Assembly: GCA_007128495.1 (NCBI GenBank)
Contig: SKXH01000228.1
Span: 1-12,525, forward strand
Length of the DNA stretch: 12,525 nt
Source of the DNA: Bacteroidota bacterium
GTDB lineage: Bacteria; Bacteroidota; Ignavibacteria; T3Sed10-11
Direction of reading: 5' to 3'
Below the pieces are notes generated by a model. It did no database searches. It saw only the letters and a program-made list of their open reading frames with translations, and had not been told where the DNA came from. The position numbers and the translations under genes are program-made. Of this stretch, positions 5,689-12,118 are shown in pieces (the stretch's first letter is position 1; every line of letters starts with the position of its first letter).

Positions 5689-5731
5689 ATTTATTTTTAA
5701 TTTTAATAAAGATGCTTTACAGGTTTTAGTT

Positions 5732-6793
5732 ATGATTATTGATTTATTATATGCAGGGTGGCTCTCTCTCGAAGATTACATCCTTGCCCATACGTTAACA
5801 TGCCTTGTCCCTGCATTTTTACTTGCGGGTGCGATGGTCACATTTGTAAACCGCGAAGCCATTCTTGATCACCTCGGCGAGCGGGCAAATATATTTAAGG
5901 CATTTGCAATTGCGGCGGCTGCCAGCTTTCTGGTCGCAGCGTGCTCGTGCACAGTTATACCCGTTGCAAGCGGTTTATATTTTGCAGGAGCGGGGATCGG
6001 CGTTGCATTCATCATTCTCTGGGTGGCACCGGCGACCAATGTGCTTGCTCTCGTATATACCGGCAGTATTCTCGGCGGTGAAATGGTTGTTTTACGTATC
6101 ATCGGTGCGTTGCTTGTGGCATTTGCTGTTGGATATATTATGCGGTCTATCTTTGCAAAAGAAAGAAATCAAATGCATACAATGCAGGATGGGGGCGAAA
6201 CAGTCAAATCAGAAAAACCTAACATAATCTCCGGAAAAGATCTCGGTCTTATCGGATTAATTCTATTAAGTTTACTTGCACCGAACTATCTCGTGCAGGA
6301 AGGTCCCTATCTCCAAAAAATATATGTGTGGGCAGCCGGTACATTGCTGGTTATCGGATATGCGTGGAAGTTCATAGCCCGTGATTTAATCGAAACCTGG
6401 CTCCGGGAAACATGGTGGTTTGTGAAAGTTATTTTCCCGCTTCTGCTCGTCGGTGTATTTCTTGTGGGAATCATCGGTGCAATACTGCCCGAACAATGGG
6501 TGCAGGACTGGCTCGGCGGCAACAGTATGCTGGCATCCTTCCTCGCAACGCTTATTGGTGCGGTGAGTTACTTCGCAACAATGACCGAAGCGCCGTTCGT
6601 CGATACGCTTATGGGACTCGGGATGGGTGCCGGTCCGGCGCTCACGCTGCTGCTCGTCGGTCCCGGCATCAGCTTACCGAACTGGCTGGCTATTGCACGG
6701 ATATTCGGAATTAAAAAAGCGCTCGTATATGTACCGACGATCATCATCCTTGGTACATTGGTAGGATGGTTCTTCGGTAATTTTATAATGTAA
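5732..6793 (+). CDS. DUF318/ArsP-type permease (PF03773-like) with CSC motif
   Basis: A 353-residue inner-membrane protein with two hydrophobic halves (about residues 18-135 and 170-353) joined by a polar loop (about 141-167). In the first half FLVAACSCTVIPVASGLYFA (67-86) carries Cys71-x-Cys73, the key motif of the family; Cys24 lies in an earlier membrane span. The second half has SYFATMTEAPFVDTLMGLG and LLLVGPGISLPNW, typical of this permease group. Family members include ArsP (trivalent organoarsenical efflux) and SO_0444-type metal efflux proteins, so the substrate is a thiophilic metal or metalloid but cannot be fixed. It follows arsR by 103 bp and has its own operator-promoter. A small thioredoxin gene follows, a frequent partner of this permease type. 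No strong ribosome site is seen at the ATG. Confidence 0.88.
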   Translation: MIIDLLYAGWLSLEDYILAHTLTCLVPAFLLAGAMVTFVNREAILDHLGERANIFKAFAIAAAASFLVAACSCTVIPVASGLYFAGAGIGVAFIILWVAPATNVLALVYTGSILGGEMVVLRIIGALLVAFAVGYIMRSIFAKERNQMHTMQDGGETVKSEKPNIISGKDLGLIGLILLSLLAPNYLVQEGPYLQKIYVWAAGTLLVIGYAWKFIARDLIETWLRETWWFVKVIFPLLLVGVFLVGIIGAILPEQWVQDWLGGNSMLASFLATLIGAVSYFATMTEAPFVDTLMGLGMGAGPALTLLLVGPGISLPNWLAIARIFGIKKALVYVPTIIILGTLVGWFFGNFIM

Positions 6794-6804
6794 CAACGTA
6801 AGTA

Positions 6805-6864
6805 GAACACAGATAACACTGATCAAACAGATTTACACTGATTTAATCTGTGTCATCAATGTTC
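6805..6864. repeat. AACACAGAT-type inverted repeat between permease and thioredoxin genes
   Basis: Left arm GAACACAGATAACACTGATC (6805-6824) and right arm AATCTGTGTCATCAATGTTC (6845-6864) are complementary at 15 of 20 positions. A third related unit (AAACAGATTTACACTGATTT) lies in the loop. In-frame codons from 6850 upstream of the thioredoxin gene are read from this repeat and are not believed to be translated. Confidence 0.75.
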
Positions 6865-6878
6865 CAATTTACAATCAT

Positions 6879-6884
6879 AAGGAG
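6879..6884 (+). promoter_or_regulatory. Strong ribosome binding site AAGGAG
   Basis: AAGGAG seven bases before the ATG at 6892, the best Shine-Dalgarno match in the window. It fixes the thioredoxin start at 6892 rather than 6850. Confidence 0.85.
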
Positions 6885-6891
6885 ACTAACA

Positions 6892-7134
6892 ATGAAAGTA
6901 CAAATAGCAGGACCGGGTTGTCCACGTTGTCATCAAACAGAAAAAGTAATGTCAAATGCAGCACAGGAACTTAATATTAATGCGGATATTTCACACGTGT
7001 CGGATATGAAGGAAATGGCGCAGTTAGGTATCCGCATTACACCGGCAGTCTTAATTGATGGAAAAATCGCAATGGCTGGACGTGTTCCGTCAATTAAAGA
7101 AGCGAAGAAAATACTCCAGCCGTTGGAAGGATAA
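6892..7134 (+). CDS. Small thioredoxin-family redox protein (CPRC)
   Basis: An 80-residue cytoplasmic protein, the size of the minimal thioredoxins/glutaredoxin-like 'redox-active disulfide protein 2' group (thioredoxin_3-like). The N-terminus MKVQIAGPGCPRCHQTEKVM contains the dithiol Cys10-Pro-Arg-Cys13 at the head of the first helix, and ITPAVLIDG (about 53-61) supplies the cis-proline (TP) and following strand. It probably exchanges disulfides or delivers a thiol-bound metal(loid) ion. The close pairing with the ArsR-controlled permease (98 bp apart, same strand) suggests it works with that carrier; this is inference from context. The start is set by the AAGGAG site. Confidence 0.9.
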   Translation: MKVQIAGPGCPRCHQTEKVMSNAAQELNINADISHVSDMKEMAQLGIRITPAVLIDGKIAMAGRVPSIKEAKKILQPLEG

Positions 7135-7174
7135 AATAATATAGCACAGGAATGATGGATAAATCAGGTTCGGC

Positions 7175-7450
7175 ATGATAGAATTTCTAATTGTAATTCT
7201 AATTTTTGTGCTTTCATTCATATCCGGCATGCTCGGACTCGGGGTGGCGTTTGTTGCCATCCCGGTACTCGGGCTGTTCGGATTCGATCTGATCCACGTT
7301 ATTATGCCATGGGCTTTATTGTTGAACGGGCTGACAGCCATAGCTGCCGCAGTAAAATTCATCCAGAAAAAAATGGTGGGTTTGGCCGCGTACAGAATTT
7401 ATTTGCTTCTGTAATTCAACTAAAAATTTTAAAAGAATTAATGGGAGAAA
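7175..7450 (+). pseudogene. Decayed TauE/SafE-family exporter, N-terminus plus out-of-frame C-terminal remnant
   Basis: The open frame 7175-7414 encodes 79 residues: two membrane spans, LIVILIFVLSFISGMLGLG (4-22) and a second around 45-62 ending near IQKKMVGLAAY. SGMLGLGVAFVAIPVL is the characteristic first repeat of TauE/SafE (DUF81) anion exporters, which normally have about 250 residues and eight spans. After about 7380 the sense moves to the other + frame, where RVQNLFASVIQLKILKEL (about 7387-7440) looks like the last span of such proteins. The simplest reading is one internal deletion of about 150 codons that also shifted the frame. A short functional protein is not excluded. AGG at 7166-7168 precedes the ATG. 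Confidence 0.65.
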
Positions 7451-7456
7451 TATCCA

Positions 7457-7822
7457 ATGTATCTTATACTTTCATTATTACTCGGATTTATGGCGACACA
7501 GGAATTGCAGGATGAAGAAGCAACGTATGCAATTATGTATTTTTACACTCCTGATTGTCCTTCCTGTCAGGAGATCGAGCCGTTTATTAATTATTTGAGA
7601 GAAGAATACTCCGTTCATGTATATACTTACAATATGCGTAATCCGGTCGGACTTCAATATGGGCTGCAACATCACGTCAGATATGTACCATTATTGATCA
7701 TTCAAATTGAACGGGGAGACGAAAAGGAATTGAAGCGATATGAAGGTGTGGAAAAAATAATAGAAGCTGAATCGGAGATTGCAGAAATAAGTAAAAAAAT
7801 TGAATCTGCTGAACAGGATTAA
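7457..7822 (+). CDS. Thioredoxin-fold protein with CPSC and hydrophobic N-terminus
   Basis: A 121-residue protein. Residues 1-12 (MYLILSLLLGFM) form a short hydrophobic start that could be a signal or anchor, though it lacks a preceding positive charge. The thioredoxin core follows: YAIMYFYTPDCPSCQEIEPF (24-43) with Cys34-Pro-Ser-Cys37, then VRYVPLLII with the cis-proline. The C-terminal third is Glu/Lys-rich and helical, beyond the normal fold. Whether it acts in the cytoplasm or outside the membrane depends on the N-terminus and cannot be settled here. GGGAG at 7443-7447 lies nine bases before the ATG. It stands between the decayed TauE gene and the zinc-ribbon/DUF2318-like gene, all on one strand, likely the same transcript as the permease. 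Confidence 0.82.
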   Translation: MYLILSLLLGFMATQELQDEEATYAIMYFYTPDCPSCQEIEPFINYLREEYSVHVYTYNMRNPVGLQYGLQHHVRYVPLLIIQIERGDEKELKRYEGVEKIIEAESEIAEISKKIESAEQD

Positions 7823-7867
7823 CGAATCACTTATAGTTTAATTACATAACATTATAGAGAGCAAACA

Positions 7868-8524
7868 ATGAATCAGAAAAAATGTCCCTCGTGTGGAAAT
7901 TCAATCAAACCGGATGCACGATTCTGTCCGCAATGCGGAGCAGTAATAACGGAATTGTCAAATAACCAACCAGATCATACATCCAATCAAACAATAACAT
8001 CACCGGTACGTTATTTGGTAATCGGAAGCTTCATCGTAATCATTGCTAATTTGATTGTACTCCTTGTACAATTTATTACGCTGGAAGAGCATAACGTCAT
8101 TGCCCGGCAGCCGGTCGTGACGGAGCCCGTTGATTACAGCAATAAGGAAATACAAATGACCGGGATTGATTTCCGGCTTGAAGACGGCGATGTGATCTTT
8201 TCACTCGATGATGTAATACAACACCGTATAGTTTTTATAGATTATCAGGGACCCACTTCACCGATTCCTGTTATGGCGTATATTTCATCGAACGGGAAAC
8301 TGGTAACGGCAATCAGCATCAACGAACCATGCAACGAAACGAAATTTAAGATCGTCGGCAATGACATCAAAGCCGAAACGTGCCGTGCGATATGGGATAT
8401 GAATTCGATGGAAGCACATATTTGCTGCGGGAACAACTATCCCGATCCGATCCCGAGCAAAGTTGAAGGAGATGAGGTTCGAATACCGGAGACGACAATC
8501 CTTGCCTGGAACCGGAGATTGTGA
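7868..8524 (+). CDS. Zinc ribbon-transmembrane protein with DUF2318/FtrD-like outer domain
   Basis: A 218-residue protein in three parts. Residues 6-24 form a zinc ribbon (Cys6, Cys9, Cys20, Cys23: KCPSCGNSIKP and RFCPQCGA). Residues 49-72 form a single membrane span. Residues 95-212 form a domain resembling DUF2318 (PF10080, FtrD-like): the order IVFIDYQG, then VMAYISSNGKLVTAISINEP, then IPSKVEGDEVRIPETTI recalls the family's 'vRyfavkdsdGkvrtafdaCdvC' and 'P.P.eveGd.ivI' blocks. The usual two CxxC pairs are reduced here to Cys155, Cys172 and the pair Cys186-Cys187, so a normal CxxC-based Fe-S or metal site is altered. With one span and the ribbon inside, the cysteine domain would face the periplasm. 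GAGAG precedes the ATG. The domain call is from pattern memory and needs a profile search. Confidence 0.65.
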   Translation: MNQKKCPSCGNSIKPDARFCPQCGAVITELSNNQPDHTSNQTITSPVRYLVIGSFIVIIANLIVLLVQFITLEEHNVIARQPVVTEPVDYSNKEIQMTGIDFRLEDGDVIFSLDDVIQHRIVFIDYQGPTSPIPVMAYISSNGKLVTAISINEPCNETKFKIVGNDIKAETCRAIWDMNSMEAHICCGNNYPDPIPSKVEGDEVRIPETTILAWNRRL

Positions 8525-8809
8525 TGGAATAAACCTGGTTCGGTTTTACCGGTCGTGCCGTTTGCCGTCTTGAGAAGAACTGAATTTTTATCAAAACCAT
8601 TCCTAAACGGGCACGATTACGATCTTCACAACGATGGAACCTCCGTACATTTAAAAATCTAACCAAATCTTCATGTTAAATATTTACCGTGATAGTACGG
8701 GCGTCCCACCGTCTAAATAGCAGTAAAGTATGTTTAAAAGAAATACGTGATTGTGTTTGGAATAATATCCATCATCTGAACGGGACGCCCACTGTGGCTG
8801 TCCCAATAT
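8525..8809. other. Gap between convergent genes
   Basis: A 285-bp non-coding stretch between the DUF2318-like stop and the end of the - strand MauE-like gene. It contains the GC-rich inverted repeat at 8699-8804 and otherwise no gene or clear T-run terminator on either strand. Confidence 0.5.
8699..8804. repeat. GC-rich inverted repeat and palindrome between convergent genes
   Basis: GGGCGTCCC (8699-8707) and GGGACGCCC (8782-8790) are perfect inverse copies 74 bp apart. The second is itself the start of a dyad (8782-8804) with GGGAC/GTCCC ends and a CCAC-T-GTGG core. It stands out from the AT-rich surroundings and ends 5 bp from the stop of the - strand gene. It may be a miniature repeat element or serve as a transcription end point; no T-run is present. 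Confidence 0.6.
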
Positions 8810-9769
8810 TCAATTACCAAATGGCCGCAAAAATCTATCAACGATCTCGTTTCTCCTTCGAGATCCCATCGGAAACGTTTCAATATCCTCAAGAGAACCG
8901 AGGCCTGTATAGAGCAGTGCGGTTGATTTTTCAAATCCTGCACGCGTAAATAGCTCATCCGTATCTAACTGAATTGGTAGAGGATAGTTGTGTTCGGCGC
9001 GCCATTTTTCAATATGTTCGTGTTGTTCACCCCGATCCATAAAATCAACACGTTTTACAAGAATGAAAACGTTATCCGAAACTTTCTGCGGTTTTTCGGT
9101 TATTCGTTCAGCCATACCGAGAAAGTCTGCTACACAATCAGGACAGAGAAAATCCGCCATATCTACCATAAATACAAGCTGAGGATTATAACCCTCTCCG
9201 TGAGGGATTTCATCAAATACCATCTGTGTATCTACCGCTATCTCAGGTTTTTCACCAAAGATGACCCGCGGCTGGACGATAATCAAACCCGACCAAATAA
9301 TACTTAGCACAATCACAGATGCTAATATTTTTGCAGCATATTGCCGGATCAATGCAAAAAATTCTGATTCGGTTCGACTGTAAAAAAACACGAACATGGC
9401 CATAATGAGAAGTCCAATATCGACCAGTATCTGCTCTTTGACCGGTAGTTTAAGTCCCAGCACCCCAAAACAGGTACAGATATAAGATTCATACCTGAAC
9501 AGTGCAGCTGAGAGCATTACAATAAAAGTGATGAGCATAAGCGAGAGGAGACCGCTAAACAGTTTGGTCCATTTGTTGAATATAAGTGCTGCCCCTACCA
9601 CGATCTCGAATGCAATTGCCGTAACGGCAGTAACTGTCAACACGGTTCCGGAAAGAGGAACGAGTTCGGTAATACTGTAAGCAAAAGCATCAAAAATAGG
9701 GATCTTTGATATCCCCGTTACCAAAAATATTAGACCGAGAAAAAGTCTAAATAATGAGATAATAAGCAT
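8810..9769 (-). CDS. MauE/DoxX-like membrane protein fused to a CPDC thioredoxin-like domain
   Basis: A 319-residue protein on the opposite strand to its neighbours. Residues 1-130 form four membrane spans of MauE type (FRLFLGLIFLVTGISKI at the start; CTCFGVLGL, 98-106, with Cys98 and Cys100, is a hallmark of MauE-like and related DoxX proteins). A fifth span covers about 148-166. The C-terminal part (about 195-315) is predicted extracytoplasmic and holds FLCPDCVADFLG with Cys209-Pro-Asp-Cys212, placed like a thioredoxin active site, although the surrounding fold is divergent. MauE is needed for disulfide formation in methylamine dehydrogenase maturation, so a role in moving electrons across the membrane to the attached or nearby thioredoxins is plausible. 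The gene converges on the permease operon. Starts at ATG (complement of 9767-9769). Confidence 0.78.
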   Translation of the reverse strand: MLIISLFRLFLGLIFLVTGISKIPIFDAFAYSITELVPLSGTVLTVTAVTAIAFEIVVGAALIFNKWTKLFSGLLSLMLITFIVMLSAALFRYESYICTCFGVLGLKLPVKEQILVDIGLLIMAMFVFFYSRTESEFFALIRQYAAKILASVIVLSIIWSGLIIVQPRVIFGEKPEIAVDTQMVFDEIPHGEGYNPQLVFMVDMADFLCPDCVADFLGMAERITEKPQKVSDNVFILVKRVDFMDRGEQHEHIEKWRAEHNYPLPIQLDTDELFTRAGFEKSTALLYTGLGSLEDIETFPMGSRRRNEIVDRFLRPFGN

Positions 9770-10114
9770 TTAAAATTTTATAAGATGTTAGTTTCATTGA
9801 ATACTTTTCTTTCAATAAATGTTGCTACTCAGCGACGATATTTTTGCCACCAAAACACAAAATCACAAAATCCCACTAAATTATTTTCAATAGCCCTTTG
9901 GTGCAGTTTCGTGTCTTTTTGTTTTGGTGGCATATATTTCCCTCATGCTGAGTAGTTACCAATATATTAAAAAATCCAGTCCAGCACAAAAGAATTAAAT
10001 TTATTTCTTTGTTGTCATTTGATATTTACCGTATATTTTGTTTTAATATAAGCTATGAGTTTACTTTAAAAAGTTAATGTTTATACGGATTGTGATAAAG
10101 GTGGGCACTGTACT
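9770..10114. other. Gap between divergent mauE-like gene and glgE
   Basis: A 345-bp AT-rich non-coding stretch. It must hold the promoter of the - strand mauE-like gene (9770-9820) and that of glgE (roughly 9980-10100). Most of the middle is the nested inverted repeat at 9821-9959. No small gene is seen. AAGGTGG at about 10098-10104 is the probable glgE ribosome site. Confidence 0.5.
9821..9959. repeat. Nested inverted repeat of 139 bp (GCCACCAAAACA type)
   Basis: Outer arms GTTGCTACTCAGC (9821-9833) and GCTGAGTAGTTAC (9947-9959) match at 12 of 13 positions. Inner arms TGCCACCAAAACA (9845-9857) and TGTTTTGGTGGCA (9920-9932) match perfectly. Further in, ACAAAATCACAAAA faces TTTCGTGTCTTTTTG imperfectly. 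The two arm pairs share nearly the same centre, giving a long imperfect hairpin with no coding capacity. It resembles a miniature inverted-repeat element, but no target-site duplication is evident. Confidence 0.75.
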
Positions 10115-12100
10115 ATGAAAAAAGATGGTAGGAATCGGATTGTCATTGAGAATGTGTATCCTGAAATTAATTACGGACAATACCCCATTAAACGGGTGGT
10201 CGGCGAAAAAGTAGTTGTCGAAGCCGATATATTCGGCGATGGACACGACTCTGTATCGGCGGTAGTATTATATAAGAAAAAGGGCCAAAAAAAATGGAGT
10301 GAAGTGCCAATGACGTTTCTTGTTAACGACCGGTGGCGCGGTGAATTTCTCATTGAAGAACTCTCCGATTATGTTTATTGCATAGAAGGATGGGTCGATC
10401 AATTTAAAACCTGGCTGGGAGATATCAAAAAGAAATATGATGCAAAGCAGGATATCCCTGTCGATTTACTCATAGGGGCGAACGAGGTTGAACGTGCATT
10501 GAAAAAAGCAAAGGGGGGAGACCGTAAAAAGCTTCAAGAATATTACAGCATCGTCAGCAATACCGAAGACCCTGGCGGTGCTGTCGCACTCGTCGACGAT
10601 CCCGACTTTGTTAATCTGATGTTCCGTTATCCGGATCGCTCCTTATCATCAAAATATCACAAAGAGCTACCGGTACATGTTGATCGCAACAAAGCACTGT
10701 TCAGTACATGGTATGAGCGGTTCCCGCGTTCATGTTCACAGGATCCGGAAGAACACGGTACATTCAAAGATCTCGAAGCACTTCTGCCGGAAATATCTCG
10801 TATGGGATTCGATGTGCTGTATCTGCCGCCTATTCACCCCATTGGCAAGATTAACCGTAAAGGTAAGAACAACTCTGTCGTTTGTGAACCGGGAGATCCG
10901 GGTAGTCCGTGGGCTATCGGTTCCGATGAAGGCGGACATAAATCGATACACCCTGAGCTCGGTTCAATAGATGATTTTCTGGATCTTGTAAAAAGCACCC
11001 AGGAGCACGGTATGGAGATCGCGCTTGATCTGGCATATCAGTGCACCCCCGATCATCCATATGTGAAAGAGCATCCGGAGTGGTTTAAAAAACGGCCTGA
11101 CGGTACCATACAGTATGCAGAAAATCCGCCCAAAAAATATCAGGATATATATCCCATCAATTTTGAAACCGAACAGTGGAGAGAATTATGGGAAGAACTG
11201 AAAAGCATCGTTGAGTTCTGGCTCGACAAGGGGGTGCGTATATTCCGGGTAGACAATCCACACACAAAAGCATTTGCGTTCTGGGAGTGGATGATAGCAG
11301 AATTACGCGAAAAATATCCGGATATGATATTTTTATCAGAGGCGTTTACAAGACCTAAAGTAATGTATAAACTTGCAAAAATCGGATTCAATCAATCATA
11401 TACATATTTTACGTGGCGAAACACGAAAAAAGAATTCACCGATTATTTAACCGAATTGACGACAACGGATGTACGGGAGTTTTTCAGGCCCAATTTTTGG
11501 CCGAACACACCGGATATATTACCGCAGCATTTACAGTTTGACGGCAGGCAGGAATTTATAAAACGCCTCGTACTCGCAGCAACTCTTTCATCAAATTATG
11601 GAATTTATGGCCCTGCTTTTGAGTTATGTATACAGGAAGCAGTGCCGGGCAAGGAGGAGTATTATAATTCGGAAAAATACGAGATCAAACAGTGGGATTG
11701 GGATGCGCCCGGCAATCTCAAAGATGTAATTGCACGGATAAACAGAATAAGAAATGAAAATCAAGCACTCCAATTTACAAACAATTTGGAATTTTGTCAG
11801 ATTGAGAATGACCTGATCCTCGCATACATAAAAACGACGGATGATCAATCAAACATTATTCTTGTAGTTGTAAATATGGATCCCCACCATACTCAATCAG
11901 GATGGGTACAGATTCCAATTGATAAACTCGGAATCAATCCTGAACAACCGTTTATGGTGCACGATCTCATTGGTGATGCGAAGTATATCTGGAAGGGACC
12001 AACCAATTATGTTGAGTTGAATCCGCACATATTACCTGCGCATATTTTCCGTGTCCACGGAAGACTGAAAAAAGAGACAGATTTTGATTATTTTATGTGA
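10115..12100 (+). CDS. glgE: Alpha-1,4-glucan:maltose-1-phosphate maltosyltransferase GlgE (GH13)
   Basis: Cytoplasmic enzyme of 661 residues that transfers maltose from maltose 1-phosphate to the non-reducing end of alpha-1,4-glucans (EC 2.4.99.16). The N-terminal beta domain (about 1-110, RIVIENVYPEINYGQYPIKR) and helical insert are those of GlgE. The catalytic barrel follows, with FDVLYLPPIHPIGKINRKG, then RIFRVDNPHTK with nucleophile Asp380, and FLSEAFTRPKVM with acid/base Glu409. The 29-residue distance equals that of Asp394/Glu423 in Streptomyces GlgE. QDIYPINFETEQW precedes the nucleophile. A C-terminal beta domain ends the protein. Length matches the family. treS follows after 18 bp, consistent with the trehalose-to-glucan pathway. 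Start is ATG 10115, with AAGGTGG upstream. Confidence 0.96.
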   Translation: MKKDGRNRIVIENVYPEINYGQYPIKRVVGEKVVVEADIFGDGHDSVSAVVLYKKKGQKKWSEVPMTFLVNDRWRGEFLIEELSDYVYCIEGWVDQFKTWLGDIKKKYDAKQDIPVDLLIGANEVERALKKAKGGDRKKLQEYYSIVSNTEDPGGAVALVDDPDFVNLMFRYPDRSLSSKYHKELPVHVDRNKALFSTWYERFPRSCSQDPEEHGTFKDLEALLPEISRMGFDVLYLPPIHPIGKINRKGKNNSVVCEPGDPGSPWAIGSDEGGHKSIHPELGSIDDFLDLVKSTQEHGMEIALDLAYQCTPDHPYVKEHPEWFKKRPDGTIQYAENPPKKYQDIYPINFETEQWRELWEELKSIVEFWLDKGVRIFRVDNPHTKAFAFWEWMIAELREKYPDMIFLSEAFTRPKVMYKLAKIGFNQSYTYFTWRNTKKEFTDYLTELTTTDVREFFRPNFWPNTPDILPQHLQFDGRQEFIKRLVLAATLSSNYGIYGPAFELCIQEAVPGKEEYYNSEKYEIKQWDWDAPGNLKDVIARINRIRNENQALQFTNNLEFCQIENDLILAYIKTTDDQSNIILVVVNMDPHHTQSGWVQIPIDKLGINPEQPFMVHDLIGDAKYIWKGPTNYVELNPHILPAHIFRVHGRLKKETDFDYFM

Positions 12101-12118
12101 GAATAAAATTGAGCTAAT

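Noticed and set aside
6850..6891. A longer N-terminus for the CPRC thioredoxin
   Set aside because: The codons lie in the AACACAGAT repeat, and AAGGAG at 6879 points to ATG 6892.
7309..7515. An independent 68-codon gene overlapping the TauE remnant and the CPSC thioredoxin
   Set aside because: Its first part is a shifted reading of TauE sequence and its last part a shifted reading of the thioredoxin; only the middle looks like real, displaced TauE coding sequence.
8689..8949. An 86-codon open frame on the + strand before and across the end of the mauE-like gene
   Set aside because: Half overlaps the well-supported - strand gene and the rest runs through the GC-rich repeat; the translation resembles no protein.
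871..9959. CRISPR array or retron-like element among the repeats
   Set aside because: The repeats are inverted pairs of differing sequence, not regularly spaced direct repeats, and no cas or reverse transcriptase gene is present.
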